Assembly: GCF_025943985.1 (NCBI RefSeq)
Contig: NZ_JAPCWE010000005.1
Span: 62,001-126,000, forward strand
Direction: 5' to 3'
Length of the DNA stretch: 64,000 bases
From: Anaerorudis cellulosivorans
Lineage (GTDB): Bacteria; Bacteroidota; Bacteroidia; Bacteroidales; Dysgonomonadaceae
Both the position numbers and the translations under genes were made by a program. Of the stretch, positions 37,624-44,212 are shown one piece after another; the stretch's first letter is position 1, and every line of letters begins with the position of its first letter. Under the pieces are notes generated by a model. The model was not told where the DNA came from. It did no database searches and worked only from the letters and a program-made list of their open reading frames with translations.

Positions 37624-38454
37624 TTAGGCCTTTGTTTTTAACTGATCCAGGAGAGCATCTGTTAAATTTGAAAAAGCTGTTTTTACTTCATCATCGTCGA
37701 ATAAAATATCGAGTTTACCTTCGTCACAGCTTTGACAAATATTTTCGTTGATCGGTATTTGGGCAATGAGAGGCACATTGAATATTTTCGATAATTTTTC
37801 TCCTCCTCCCCGTCCAAACAAAAAATATTTTTCCTCAGGATGTTTGGATGGAGTAAACCATGCCATATTTTCCACAATTCCCAATACGGGAACACCCACC
37901 CGTTCATTTTTAAACATGCTGATCGTTTTTTGGACATCATCCAGCGCCACTAGCTGAGGGGTAGTAACAATGATTGTACCGGTGATTTCAAATTGCTGAA
38001 GAAAAGTAAGATGAATATCTCCTGTTCCGGGAGGGGTATCGATAATCAAAAAATCCAATTCACCCCAATGCGTATCGTTCATAAGTTGTTTTATAGCATT
38101 GGAAGCCATTGGTCCTCTCCATAATACTGCTTGCATCGGATCGATAAGAAATCCCAGTGAATTGACTTTAATCCCAAATCGGATGAAAGGTTCAATTTTA
38201 GTTTTCCCGTCTAATTCAATGGTTACAGGACGTTCGTCTTTCAAATTAAATAAAGTAGGAACTGAAGGTCCGTATATATCGGCATCCATTAGACCTACCG
38301 AATATCCTTTCTTTGCCAGAGATAGTGCAATACCTGCGGCTACCGTCGATTTTCCGACTCCGCCTTTACCGGAAGAAACCATTATCATGTTCTTAATGGA
38401 GGGAATCATTATTTTTTCAAAAGGGCTTTTATTGAGTGCTTTTAGTTGTTCCAT
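37624..38454 (-). CDS. Mrp/NBP35-type ATPase without DUF59 (ORP-like cluster)
   Basis: This P-loop ATPase of about 276 residues has the deviant Walker A SSGKGGVGKST near residue 25. It lacks the DUF59 domain and, like the copy at 3375-4484, shows ENMAWFTP in place of a CPxC pair. The ATG at 38454 is 14 bases after the upstream MinD-type gene; longer starts would overlap that gene. It ends the tight block from DUF134. By analogy to the Desulfovibrio MrpORP it may help load or deliver a metal cluster. That is inference. Confidence 0.85.
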   Translation of the reverse strand: MEQLKALNKSPFEKIMIPSIKNMIMVSSGKGGVGKSTVAAGIALSLAKKGYSVGLMDADIYGPSVPTLFNLKDERPVTIELDGKTKIEPFIRFGIKVNSLGFLIDPMQAVLWRGPMASNAIKQLMNDTHWGELDFLIIDTPPGTGDIHLTFLQQFEITGTIIVTTPQLVALDDVQKTISMFKNERVGVPVLGIVENMAWFTPSKHPEEKYFLFGRGGGEKLSKIFNVPLIAQIPINENICQSCDEGKLDILFDDDEVKTAFSNLTDALLDQLKTKA

Positions 38455-38468
38455 CGTTGTTTTGTTTG

Positions 38469-39347
38469 TTACATTATTGTTTTGTTGTTCACCACTTGTT
38501 GGTAAATGGCATATATTTCTTTTGCAGCTTGTGTTTCGGGAGCCCATTCGACAATACTTTTGCATTGGAGCATGGCTTCGACGATTTGGGGTTCAAAAGA
38601 GATTTTACCGATCACGGGAAGTCCCATTTCGGAGCACCAGACAAGAATTTCGTCTGTCATATTTTCGTTCAGATCATATTTGTTGACAACGATATAAGTG
38701 GGTATGTTAAACCCTTTCGTCAAATCTACAATGCGTTTCAAATCGTGAAATCCCGAACGAGTGGGTTCTGTTACTACGATCACTTTGTTTACTCCTGTAA
38801 GCGTGGAAATAACCGGGCAGCCTGTGCCGGGAGGACCATCAATAATAATAATTTCCCGGCCGGTTTCTTTGGCCGTATTACGGGCTTGCTCGCGCACCAT
38901 GTTGACAAGTTTTCCCGAATTTTCTTCTCCGGGTGCCAATCGGGCATGGATCATTTTTCCGTTACGATAGTTACCTATATACCAGGAACTTTTATCGGAT
39001 GGAATCATGGTAATAGATTGCGATGGACAAACCCGCGAACAAAGCTTACACCCATCACAGGCTGTTTCGGAAATAGTTACACGTCCGTTTACATAAGTAA
39101 TGGCATCGAATCGGCAATAGTCGATGCATATTCCACATTGATTACAGGAACTGTAATCGATCATTGCTTTGTGTCCCGTTAAAAATTTTTCTTCGATATA
39201 ATTTTCAGGCTGTAAGATCAAATACAGATTGGCAGTATCTACATCGCAATCGGCAACGACAATCTGATGGTTAATGGTAGCGAGGGCGGCACTCAGACTT
39301 GTTTTTCCTGTTCCACCTTTTCCACTGAGGATTGCAATTTCCATCAT
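38469..39347 (-). CDS. MinD-type ATPase with inserted 2[4Fe-4S] ferredoxin domain (1)
   Basis: This 292-residue protein has the P-loop SGKGGTGKTS at the N-terminus. A ferredoxin insert at about residues 60-110 carries two CxxCxxCxxxC motifs (CNQCGICIDYC and CDGCKLCSRVC). IDGPPGTGCPV is the Walker B-like/switch region. It starts at an ATGA overlap with the preceding paralogue, so the two are co-translated. Such pairs are the hallmark of ORP operons (DVU2103/DVU2104 type) and of nif-like metal cofactor loci. Confidence 0.88.
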   Translation of the reverse strand: MMEIAILSGKGGTGKTSLSAALATINHQIVVADCDVDTANLYLILQPENYIEEKFLTGHKAMIDYSSCNQCGICIDYCRFDAITYVNGRVTISETACDGCKLCSRVCPSQSITMIPSDKSSWYIGNYRNGKMIHARLAPGEENSGKLVNMVREQARNTAKETGREIIIIDGPPGTGCPVISTLTGVNKVIVVTEPTRSGFHDLKRIVDLTKGFNIPTYIVVNKYDLNENMTDEILVWCSEMGLPVIGKISFEPQIVEAMLQCKSIVEWAPETQAAKEIYAIYQQVVNNKTIM

Positions 39348-40201
39348 GACCAAAGCGTTTTAACTATTTTGTTCAGTAAATCCATAAAAATTTTTTGATA
39401 TGTCGGATTTTCCTTTGCCAGTATCTTACCCTCCGAATATATACGGGCAATGTCTTTATCAAATGGAACTTCGAGCAGCAAGGGAATCTTGTTTTCGTCT
39501 AACCATTGATAAACAGCCCGATTGCCAAGCCCCGATTTGTTAACAATTACACCGAAAGGTTTTTGAAGCTGTTGAACGGTACTCACGGAGAGTTCCAAGT
39601 CATGTAATCCAAACGGTGTAGGCTCTGTAACTAAAATGATAAAATCGGCTTGTTCCGCTGTTGTAATGAATGGACAAGAAATACCCGGAGGAGCATCCAG
39701 CAATATCAGATGTTGAGAATCGGCTGCCTTTATGGCTTTTTTGATAACGGAAACAGGTGAATGCTCTCCAACCTCCAAACGACTTTCGATAATATAAGAG
39801 GAGTTTCCGACAAGACTGATTTTTACAGTCCCTATTGTTTTTTCTTGTTCAATAATGGCTCCGTATTCACAGGCGTAAGAACAAGCTCCACAATCGTGGC
39901 ATAGGTCCGGCAATACCTTTATGAAGCGACTTTCCGGTAAAAACAGAATTGCATTATAGTTGCAGTATTCGGCACATTTTCCGCAAAAAGTACATGCTCC
40001 CACATTAATATACGGAATGTGCTGTACGACTTTCTCTACTGATTGTTCTTCTCCTCTGAGAAATTCACTTACATTCGGTTCTTCGGCGTCGCAATCAATC
40101 AGCGTAGTCGGCATTCCGGAATGTTGCGCCGTCCAAAAAAGATTGGTCGAGACAAACGTTTTCCCTGTGCCCCCCTTCCCGCTGGCTATGGCAATTTTCA
40201 T
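39344..40201 (-). CDS. MinD-type ATPase with inserted 2[4Fe-4S] ferredoxin domain (2)
   Basis: This paralogue of about 285 residues begins MKIAIASGKGGTGKT. Its ferredoxin insert has CTFCGKCAEYC and CHDCGACSYAC. LLDAPPGISCPF marks the second nucleotide motif. The start at 40201 lies inside the 3' part of the DUF89 gene, giving an unusual 107-base out-of-frame overlap. It probably forms a heterodimer with the downstream paralogue. Confidence 0.87.
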   Translation of the reverse strand: MKIAIASGKGGTGKTFVSTNLFWTAQHSGMPTTLIDCDAEEPNVSEFLRGEEQSVEKVVQHIPYINVGACTFCGKCAEYCNYNAILFLPESRFIKVLPDLCHDCGACSYACEYGAIIEQEKTIGTVKISLVGNSSYIIESRLEVGEHSPVSVIKKAIKAADSQHLILLDAPPGISCPFITTAEQADFIILVTEPTPFGLHDLELSVSTVQQLQKPFGVIVNKSGLGNRAVYQWLDENKIPLLLEVPFDKDIARIYSEGKILAKENPTYQKIFMDLLNKIVKTLWS

Positions 40202-41057
40202 TTTCAAATATGTTTCGCGCAACTACAAATTGTCCCTTCTCTACACCTAAAATATCGGCTATGACATCACATTTTACCATGAGAAGAAAGTAGATTTTTT
40301 TGCTTGATTCATGCAGTAAACTTTCCAAATTTCCTTGTCCTTTCGAGATGACAATATCGGCCCGTGAAAAAAGGTCTTTAAACTCTTCCGAACAATGCGA
40401 CAGCATGGTAGAAGGAGCATCGTATCCGTTTTCTATTACGTGAGCTACGTCATTCATTTGCACATAATTCGCATCTTCCGGTGTTACGTCATTGATAATC
40501 GGAGCCCCTCGAACAGCATACCACAAATCGGGATGGTGAATGGTTTCGATAAATAGTTTGTCAAATACGATTTCCCCTGCGTTATCCCCAATATACAACA
40601 CCGATTTTGCTTCAGACAACGATTGTTTTAAATCTTTTGAATGATCGATGGCAAAATCGGAAGTCAGTACTTTCCCGATGGTTTCATCCAAATCAAAATG
40701 TTGCGGAATGCCATAGTCTATAATATTTCCTGCAATGGCCAGTTTCAATGCCGTGACGAAAGGATCTGCCGATGAGGCGACTGTCTTTTTCAAATCGGCA
40801 TACCTACTTAAAACCATATCGTTGCTTTGACGTTTGACCAATTTATACGGATCGTCGTTGCCACTATATTTTTTGAAAAGAAGGTGCACCTCTCGCGACA
40901 AATGAGGAACGGAAAAACTGTTTTCGCCTGTATTGAATAATCCAAACAATTCGCCGGCAAAATGGTTTTTTTCTTCGGCCGAGAGGGACGTCTTTTCGAT
41001 TAAATTTTCAAAATGCCGGGCAAAGCAAAAATAACATCGATAATCTGATCTCATCAT
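40095..41057 (-). CDS. DUF89 (ARMT1-like) phosphatase family protein
   Basis: This 320-residue protein has an N-terminal CxxC (RCYFCFAR), the DUF89 metal-site motifs IGDNAGEIVFD and PIINDVTPEDA, and SKGQGNLESL near residue 245. The family includes metal-dependent damage-control phosphatases. The natural end appears to be near residue 280 (VEKGQFVVAR). The remaining 39 residues are read through the start of the MinD-type gene and look non-native, suggesting loss of the original stop. It starts 7 bases after the NifX-like stop. Confidence 0.85.
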   Translation of the reverse strand: MMRSDYRCYFCFARHFENLIEKTSLSAEEKNHFAGELFGLFNTGENSFSVPHLSREVHLLFKKYSGNDDPYKLVKRQSNDMVLSRYADLKKTVASSADPFVTALKLAIAGNIIDYGIPQHFDLDETIGKVLTSDFAIDHSKDLKQSLSEAKSVLYIGDNAGEIVFDKLFIETIHHPDLWYAVRGAPIINDVTPEDANYVQMNDVAHVIENGYDAPSTMLSHCSEEFKDLFSRADIVISKGQGNLESLLHESSKKIYFLLMVKCDVIADILGVEKGQFVVARNIFENENCHSQREGGHRENVCLDQSFLDGATFRNADYAD

Positions 41058-41064
41058 TTCCCAT

Positions 41065-41403
41065 TTAGTGATCGCAAGTGTTGACTCCGGTAACCAATGA
41101 TTGTTCCATCCAATCGGAGACCAGTTCGGTAGGACTTTTTTGCTGAGCTCCCATATATACCCTGATATGTTGTTGTCGAAATAAATTGATCGCTTTTTGC
41201 CCTATTCCGGAAGCAATAATATCGGTAACCCCTTTTTCTGCAAGCCAAGCAGGGAGCAATCCCGGTTCGTGTGGAGGCGGAGTAACCAAGCTTTCTTTTA
41301 TAATCGAACCATTTTCGACTTCAACAAAAGCAAATTGTTGGCAATGACCAAAATGTTGACATAAAATTCCATTTTCTAATGGAATAGCAAATACATGTTT
41401 CAT
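41065..41403 (-). CDS. NifX/NifB-like metal-cluster binding protein (1)
   Basis: This 112-residue protein matches the dinitrogenase Fe-Mo cofactor biosynthesis family (PF02579: NifX, NifY, VnfX and the Desulfovibrio orange protein). It has HFGHCQQFAFVEVENG near residues 17-32, and a GIGQKAINLF segment. The His/Cys residues near HFGHC could bind metal, and a C-terminal NTCDH is also notable. No nif structural genes are in the window, so an ORP-like role fits better than nitrogenase. Confidence 0.87.
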   Translation of the reverse strand: MKHVFAIPLENGILCQHFGHCQQFAFVEVENGSIIKESLVTPPPHEPGLLPAWLAEKGVTDIIASGIGQKAINLFRQQHIRVYMGAQQKSPTELVSDWMEQSLVTGVNTCDH

Positions 41404-41450
41404 TTGTAGAATTCTTGATTTTATAATTATTTATTCAAAATATATTGGAC

Positions 41451-41488
41451 TTATAAAAAGGTTGTACGTTTTGTCATACAACCTTTTA
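41451..41488 (-). terminator. Hairpin with T-run inside the cluster
   Basis: AAAAGGTTGTA (41456-41466) and TACAACCTTTT (41477-41487) form a perfect 11-bp stem with a 10-base loop. On the minus strand it is followed by TTTTTAT. It lies between the DUF5320 gene and the downstream NifX-like gene, so it may end or attenuate transcription partway through the cluster. Confidence 0.7.
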
Positions 41489-41494
41489 CAAAAT

Positions 41495-41749
41495 TCATCG
41501 ATTTCGGCCCAGGTGAGGACCTCGTCCTCGTCCTAATCCTAAACCATTTCCTCTGCCTAATCCGCGCCCCATCCCATAACCGAGCTGCCGACCGCGGCCG
41601 AAAAAAGATTCTTCATTGGAATTGTTTTCCATACGACTCTGCAAAATTTCTTCATCCGTTTTACCTTTGTTTTGAGGATTGCAACGGCCTAATCCTCTTC
41701 CTGTTCTTGGACCTTCTCCAAGAGGTCCTCTTCTGTTTAATCCCGGCAT
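41495..41749 (-). CDS. DUF5320-like Gly/Arg-rich small protein (1)
   Basis: This 84-residue protein starts MPGLNRRGPLGEGPRTGRG and ends in a low-complexity Gly-Arg-Leu tail (GRGLGRGNGLGLGRGRG). It has the DUF5320 N-terminal pattern and a single cysteine in GRCNPQNKG. The ATG is preceded by AGGAGGT, a strong ribosome site embedded in the last codons of the upstream paralogue. DUF5320 genes often accompany NifX-like and MinD-type genes in anaerobes; no function is known. Confidence 0.78.
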   Translation of the reverse strand: MPGLNRRGPLGEGPRTGRGLGRCNPQNKGKTDEEILQSRMENNSNEESFFGRGRQLGYGMGRGLGRGNGLGLGRGRGPHLGRNR

Positions 41750-41961
41750 AATTTACCTCCTTTTTTAATTATTGTTATTATTTTATCTCCGCTTTTCAAG
41801 CGTTTCTTTTGTCCTTCTCCACCACCACTATTTCGGCGTTTTCCCATACCTGTTCCCAACAAATTTACTTTTTCATCTTCAGGCAAGATGTTGCATTTTC
41901 CGATTTTTCGGCCGGTTCCGGGACCTTGTCCCTCCGGCCCTGTTCCATCGAGTTTTGGCAT
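41737..41961 (-). CDS. DUF5320-like small protein (2)
   Basis: This 74-residue paralogue starts MPKLDGTGPEGQGPGTGRK and has a cysteine in GKCNILPED. The C-terminus is basic (KKRLKSGDKIITIIKKGG). It overlaps the next DUF5320 gene by 13 bases, and the overlap encodes both its last residues and the downstream ribosome site. It starts one base after the stop of the second NifX-like gene. Confidence 0.72.
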   Translation of the reverse strand: MPKLDGTGPEGQGPGTGRKIGKCNILPEDEKVNLLGTGMGKRRNSGGGEGQKKRLKSGDKIITIIKKGGKLCRD

Positions 41962-41962
41962 T

Positions 41963-42280
41963 TCATGATTGTTTTTTCAATTCTTGTATAATTTCTGCAA
42001 TGGTTTTATCGTGTTCACGCTGCATTTCTATATTCAAGCTCTCCAACAATGATCTTATTTTTAATCCAAATTCGCCGGAAATCACTTTTTCAACTTTTTT
42101 TGATCCGATAAATTGAACTGCTGCAGGACCAGCTCCTTCAGTAACTTCTTTGGCAGGATTGACAATGAAATCAGTTTTACCGGTTTCGGTATCATAAAAA
42201 ACAAAATAAGAACATCTACCAAAGTGAGCATCCATGTTTGAATTAAGGGAATTCCCTTCTGACGTAATAGCTATTTTCAT
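41963..42280 (-). CDS. NifX/NifB-like metal-cluster binding protein (2)
   Basis: This protein of about 105 residues begins MKIAITSEGNSLNSNMDAHF. It has HFGRCSYFVFYDTETG near residues 19-34 and EGAGPAAVQF, typical of PF02579. The ATG at 42280 is chosen because the 11-codon upstream extension overlaps the metallo-beta-lactamase gene. A candidate for the cluster-carrying orange-protein homologue. Confidence 0.87.
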   Translation of the reverse strand: MKIAITSEGNSLNSNMDAHFGRCSYFVFYDTETGKTDFIVNPAKEVTEGAGPAAVQFIGSKKVEKVISGEFGLKIRSLLESLNIEMQREHDKTIAEIIQELKKQS

Positions 42281-42290
42281 ATACTTTCTT

Positions 42291-43127
42291 TTAAAATTGA
42301 ACAGTGTATCCACTGAAAAATTGAGTTAATCTGTCTTCCAACATATTTTTTAATTGACCAAAAACTCGATCTCTGGTACAATGCCCCGTAATGAACATGG
42401 ATGAAGGATAATGCACATTCAGATAATTGGCGATTTCAGCGATGTTCTCTTCCGTTTCGTAATCGACACCGTTTTTTGAATCGAGTAAATGAAACCCTCC
42501 CATCACCCATTGTATAGGGAATTCAAGTTTTTCTTTTACTGTTTCAAGTATGTTCAATAAACCTTTATGTGCACATCCCGTGAATACAAAAAGTCTTTCG
42601 TTGTTGGTAAGGGTAAATATCAATTCGTGCGAAAAATCATCGGGGATGATTTCATGATTTTTACCCTCACAAAACAGCGTTTGGTTGGCCATAGGCTGTT
42701 TAAATCTGGTTGAAATATTCACAAAAATACTAATTTCATCATCGATCCGGTATTCCTTCTCAATCGGTATCAATCTATGTTGATAAGGCGAAAAATCAAA
42801 ATCCAAACCAATGGTATGAAATCCGTTCCTTTTGGAATAAAAAGAACAATGCATCACATTTGGCGAAACGATTATTTTGGCACGGGTGTTTATTTTCAGA
42901 AAATGGGGTAATCCTCCCATGTGGTCGTTGTGCCCATGAGAAATGAATACGTAATCTACCGGGGCAAGATCGATATTCAATTTCGAAGCATTTTGCAGAA
43001 ATAAATCCGATCCGCCCGTATCGAGTAAAATCCTGTGTCTTTCGGTTTCAAGATAAATCGATAAACCGTGCTCTGTTTCAATATCGGGGAATCCTTTTCT
43101 ATTATCGGATAAAACAACGGCTTTCAT
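42291..43127 (-). CDS. Metallo-beta-lactamase-fold hydrolase
   Basis: This 278-residue protein has the metal-binding signature FISHGHNDHMGGLPHF at about residues 61-76. Further ligand candidates are FTGCAHKGLLN (near 184) and MGGFHLL (near 213). It belongs to the MJ0296-like group annotated as dihydropterin phosphoribosyl-aminobenzene synthase related. The substrate here is unknown. It is 7 bases after DUF134 and 10 bases before the second NifX-like gene. Confidence 0.84.
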   Translation of the reverse strand: MKAVVLSDNRKGFPDIETEHGLSIYLETERHRILLDTGGSDLFLQNASKLNIDLAPVDYVFISHGHNDHMGGLPHFLKINTRAKIIVSPNVMHCSFYSKRNGFHTIGLDFDFSPYQHRLIPIEKEYRIDDEISIFVNISTRFKQPMANQTLFCEGKNHEIIPDDFSHELIFTLTNNERLFVFTGCAHKGLLNILETVKEKLEFPIQWVMGGFHLLDSKNGVDYETEENIAEIANYLNVHYPSSMFITGHCTRDRVFGQLKNMLEDRLTQFFSGYTVQF

Positions 43128-43134
43128 AATGAAT

Positions 43135-43548
43135 TTATTGCTCGTTATTTATGGGAATTAATTCCTCATCACCACCACTTCTGCAATGTTTGCAAGCGGT
43201 ATGATTTTCAAGACCATCAATCAATTTGTAGCACTTTCTGCAACGATACCATTTCCGGCCAAAATCCACATTTCCTCCTTCGATTACAATCATTTTACCT
43301 TCCACGAAAGCTTCAGCAATGGTTTTGCGCGCATTTTCATAAATGCGGGTCAGGGTAGGACGCGATACATTCATCTTTTCTGCAGCTTGCTCTTGTAACA
43401 TCCCCTCATAGTCAAGCAACCTGATGGCTTCATACTCATCGTATTGGAGAACTATCTCTTCGAGTTCCGACCGAGGTATGCCAAAAGGCTTAAATCCAAC
43501 CATTAAGGGTGGAGAAAGTATTTTTCGACACTGTTTAGGACGAGACAT
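43135..43548 (-). CDS. DUF134 family HTH-zinc ribbon regulator
   Basis: This 137-residue protein begins MSRPKQCRKI. The helix-turn-helix, sigma-70 region 4-like, is at about residues 38-80 (DYEGMLQEQAAEKMNVSRPTL). The C-terminus has a zinc-ribbon pattern (YRCRKCYKL and TACKHCRSG). DUF134 proteins are first genes of NifX/MinD loci in many anaerobes and are presumed DNA-binding regulators. A palindrome upstream of its TATATTTG element suggests autoregulation. Confidence 0.86.
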   Translation of the reverse strand: MSRPKQCRKILSPPLMVGFKPFGIPRSELEEIVLQYDEYEAIRLLDYEGMLQEQAAEKMNVSRPTLTRIYENARKTIAEAFVEGKMIVIEGGNVDFGRKWYRCRKCYKLIDGLENHTACKHCRSGGDEELIPINNEQ

Positions 43549-43588
43549 ATTTATTTACTTATAATTGAAATACCATACAATAACTTTG

Positions 43589-43620
43589 CAAATATACGAC
43601 TTATTTTGAACAAATGTTCA
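43589..43620 (-). promoter_or_regulatory. DUF134 promoter element and operator-like palindrome
   Basis: On the minus strand TATATTTG (43589-43596) would start transcription about 33 bases before the DUF134 ATG. Upstream of it lies TGAACAAATGTTCA (43607-43620), a perfect inverted repeat with 6-bp arms and a 2-base spacer. It occupies the space between -33 and -7. No TTG at the usual distance was seen, as in activator-dependent or repressed promoters. Confidence 0.5.
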
Positions 43621-43768
43621 TATCATGAAAATATTTCTATTCTTTTCGGCATATTTTTGCACTATTAGCCGAATAAAAATCCAAGTTTTCATAAACAACC
43701 TTGTAAGACTTGACACATATTAATTAAAAGTTGAACGAATTATTGTTATTAAAAAAGGTCCGAAAATG

Positions 43769-43799
43769 TTTGTAGAGGTTTAAAAATTACCTAACTTTG
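43769..43799 (+). promoter_or_regulatory. Promoter of the tRNA-Leu pair
   Basis: TTTG (43769-43772) and TAACTTTG (43792-43799) are 19 bases apart. The start is expected near 43806, about 55 bases before the first tRNA. Confidence 0.65.
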
Positions 43800-43861
43800 C
43801 ACGCACAAAAAATACGACAACAGGGGTTGTCTGTTTTTCGATTAAATAAAAATAGTGTTGC

Positions 43862-43945
43862 GCCCGGATGGCGGAATTGGCAGACGCGCTAGTTTCAGGG
43901 ACTAGTGTTGGCAACAACATGCAGGTTCAAGTCCTGTTCCGGGCA
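43862..43945 (+). tRNA. tRNA-Leu (anticodon CAG)
   Basis: Acceptor arms GCCCGGA and TCCGGGC pair. The anticodon stem CTAGT/ACTAG encloses the loop TTCAGGG with anticodon CAG. The extra variable arm and GGTTCAAGTCC T-arm fit a class II leucine tRNA. The CCA end is not fully encoded (ACCT). Confidence 0.93.
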
Positions 43946-43953
43946 CCTTGTTT

Positions 43954-44037
43954 GCGCAGGTGGTGAAATTGGTATACACGCTACTTTGAGGGGGTAGTGC
44001 CGGTAACGGCGTGTGAGTTCGAGTCTCATCCTGCGCA
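43954..44037 (+). tRNA. tRNA-Leu (anticodon GAG)
   Basis: Acceptor arms GCGCAGG and CCTGCGC pair. The anticodon loop TTGAGGG gives anticodon GAG. The long variable arm fits a leucine tRNA. It lies 8 bases after the first tRNA-Leu and is probably co-transcribed. CCA is not encoded. Confidence 0.93.
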
Positions 44038-44212
44038 CTTTTATCCAATAGGTATTCTGCAATCAGTGTACCTCTTTTTTTAAGCACAAAAATCAATAAT
44101 CAATTCGATACATAGGAATGCCGATACCTCATATCCTTTTTGAATTCATGATGAAAAACGACAAATAATCGGGAATAACAGCTAAAAAGAACAACAACTC
44201 AAGAAGTAATTT

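Larger units (their letters stand above)
43549..43861 (+). other. Gap between DUF134 and tRNA-Leu with divergent promoters
   Basis: No ORF was found. It holds the DUF134 promoter region and operator-like palindrome (43589-43620) and the tRNA-Leu promoter (43769-43799). The middle part (about 43630-43760) is AT-rich and I see nothing specific there. Confidence 0.6.

Noticed and set aside
38455-38565. 37-codon N-terminal extension of the cluster Mrp
   Set aside because: It overlaps the upstream MinD-type gene, and the ATG at 38454 gives the normal Mrp start.
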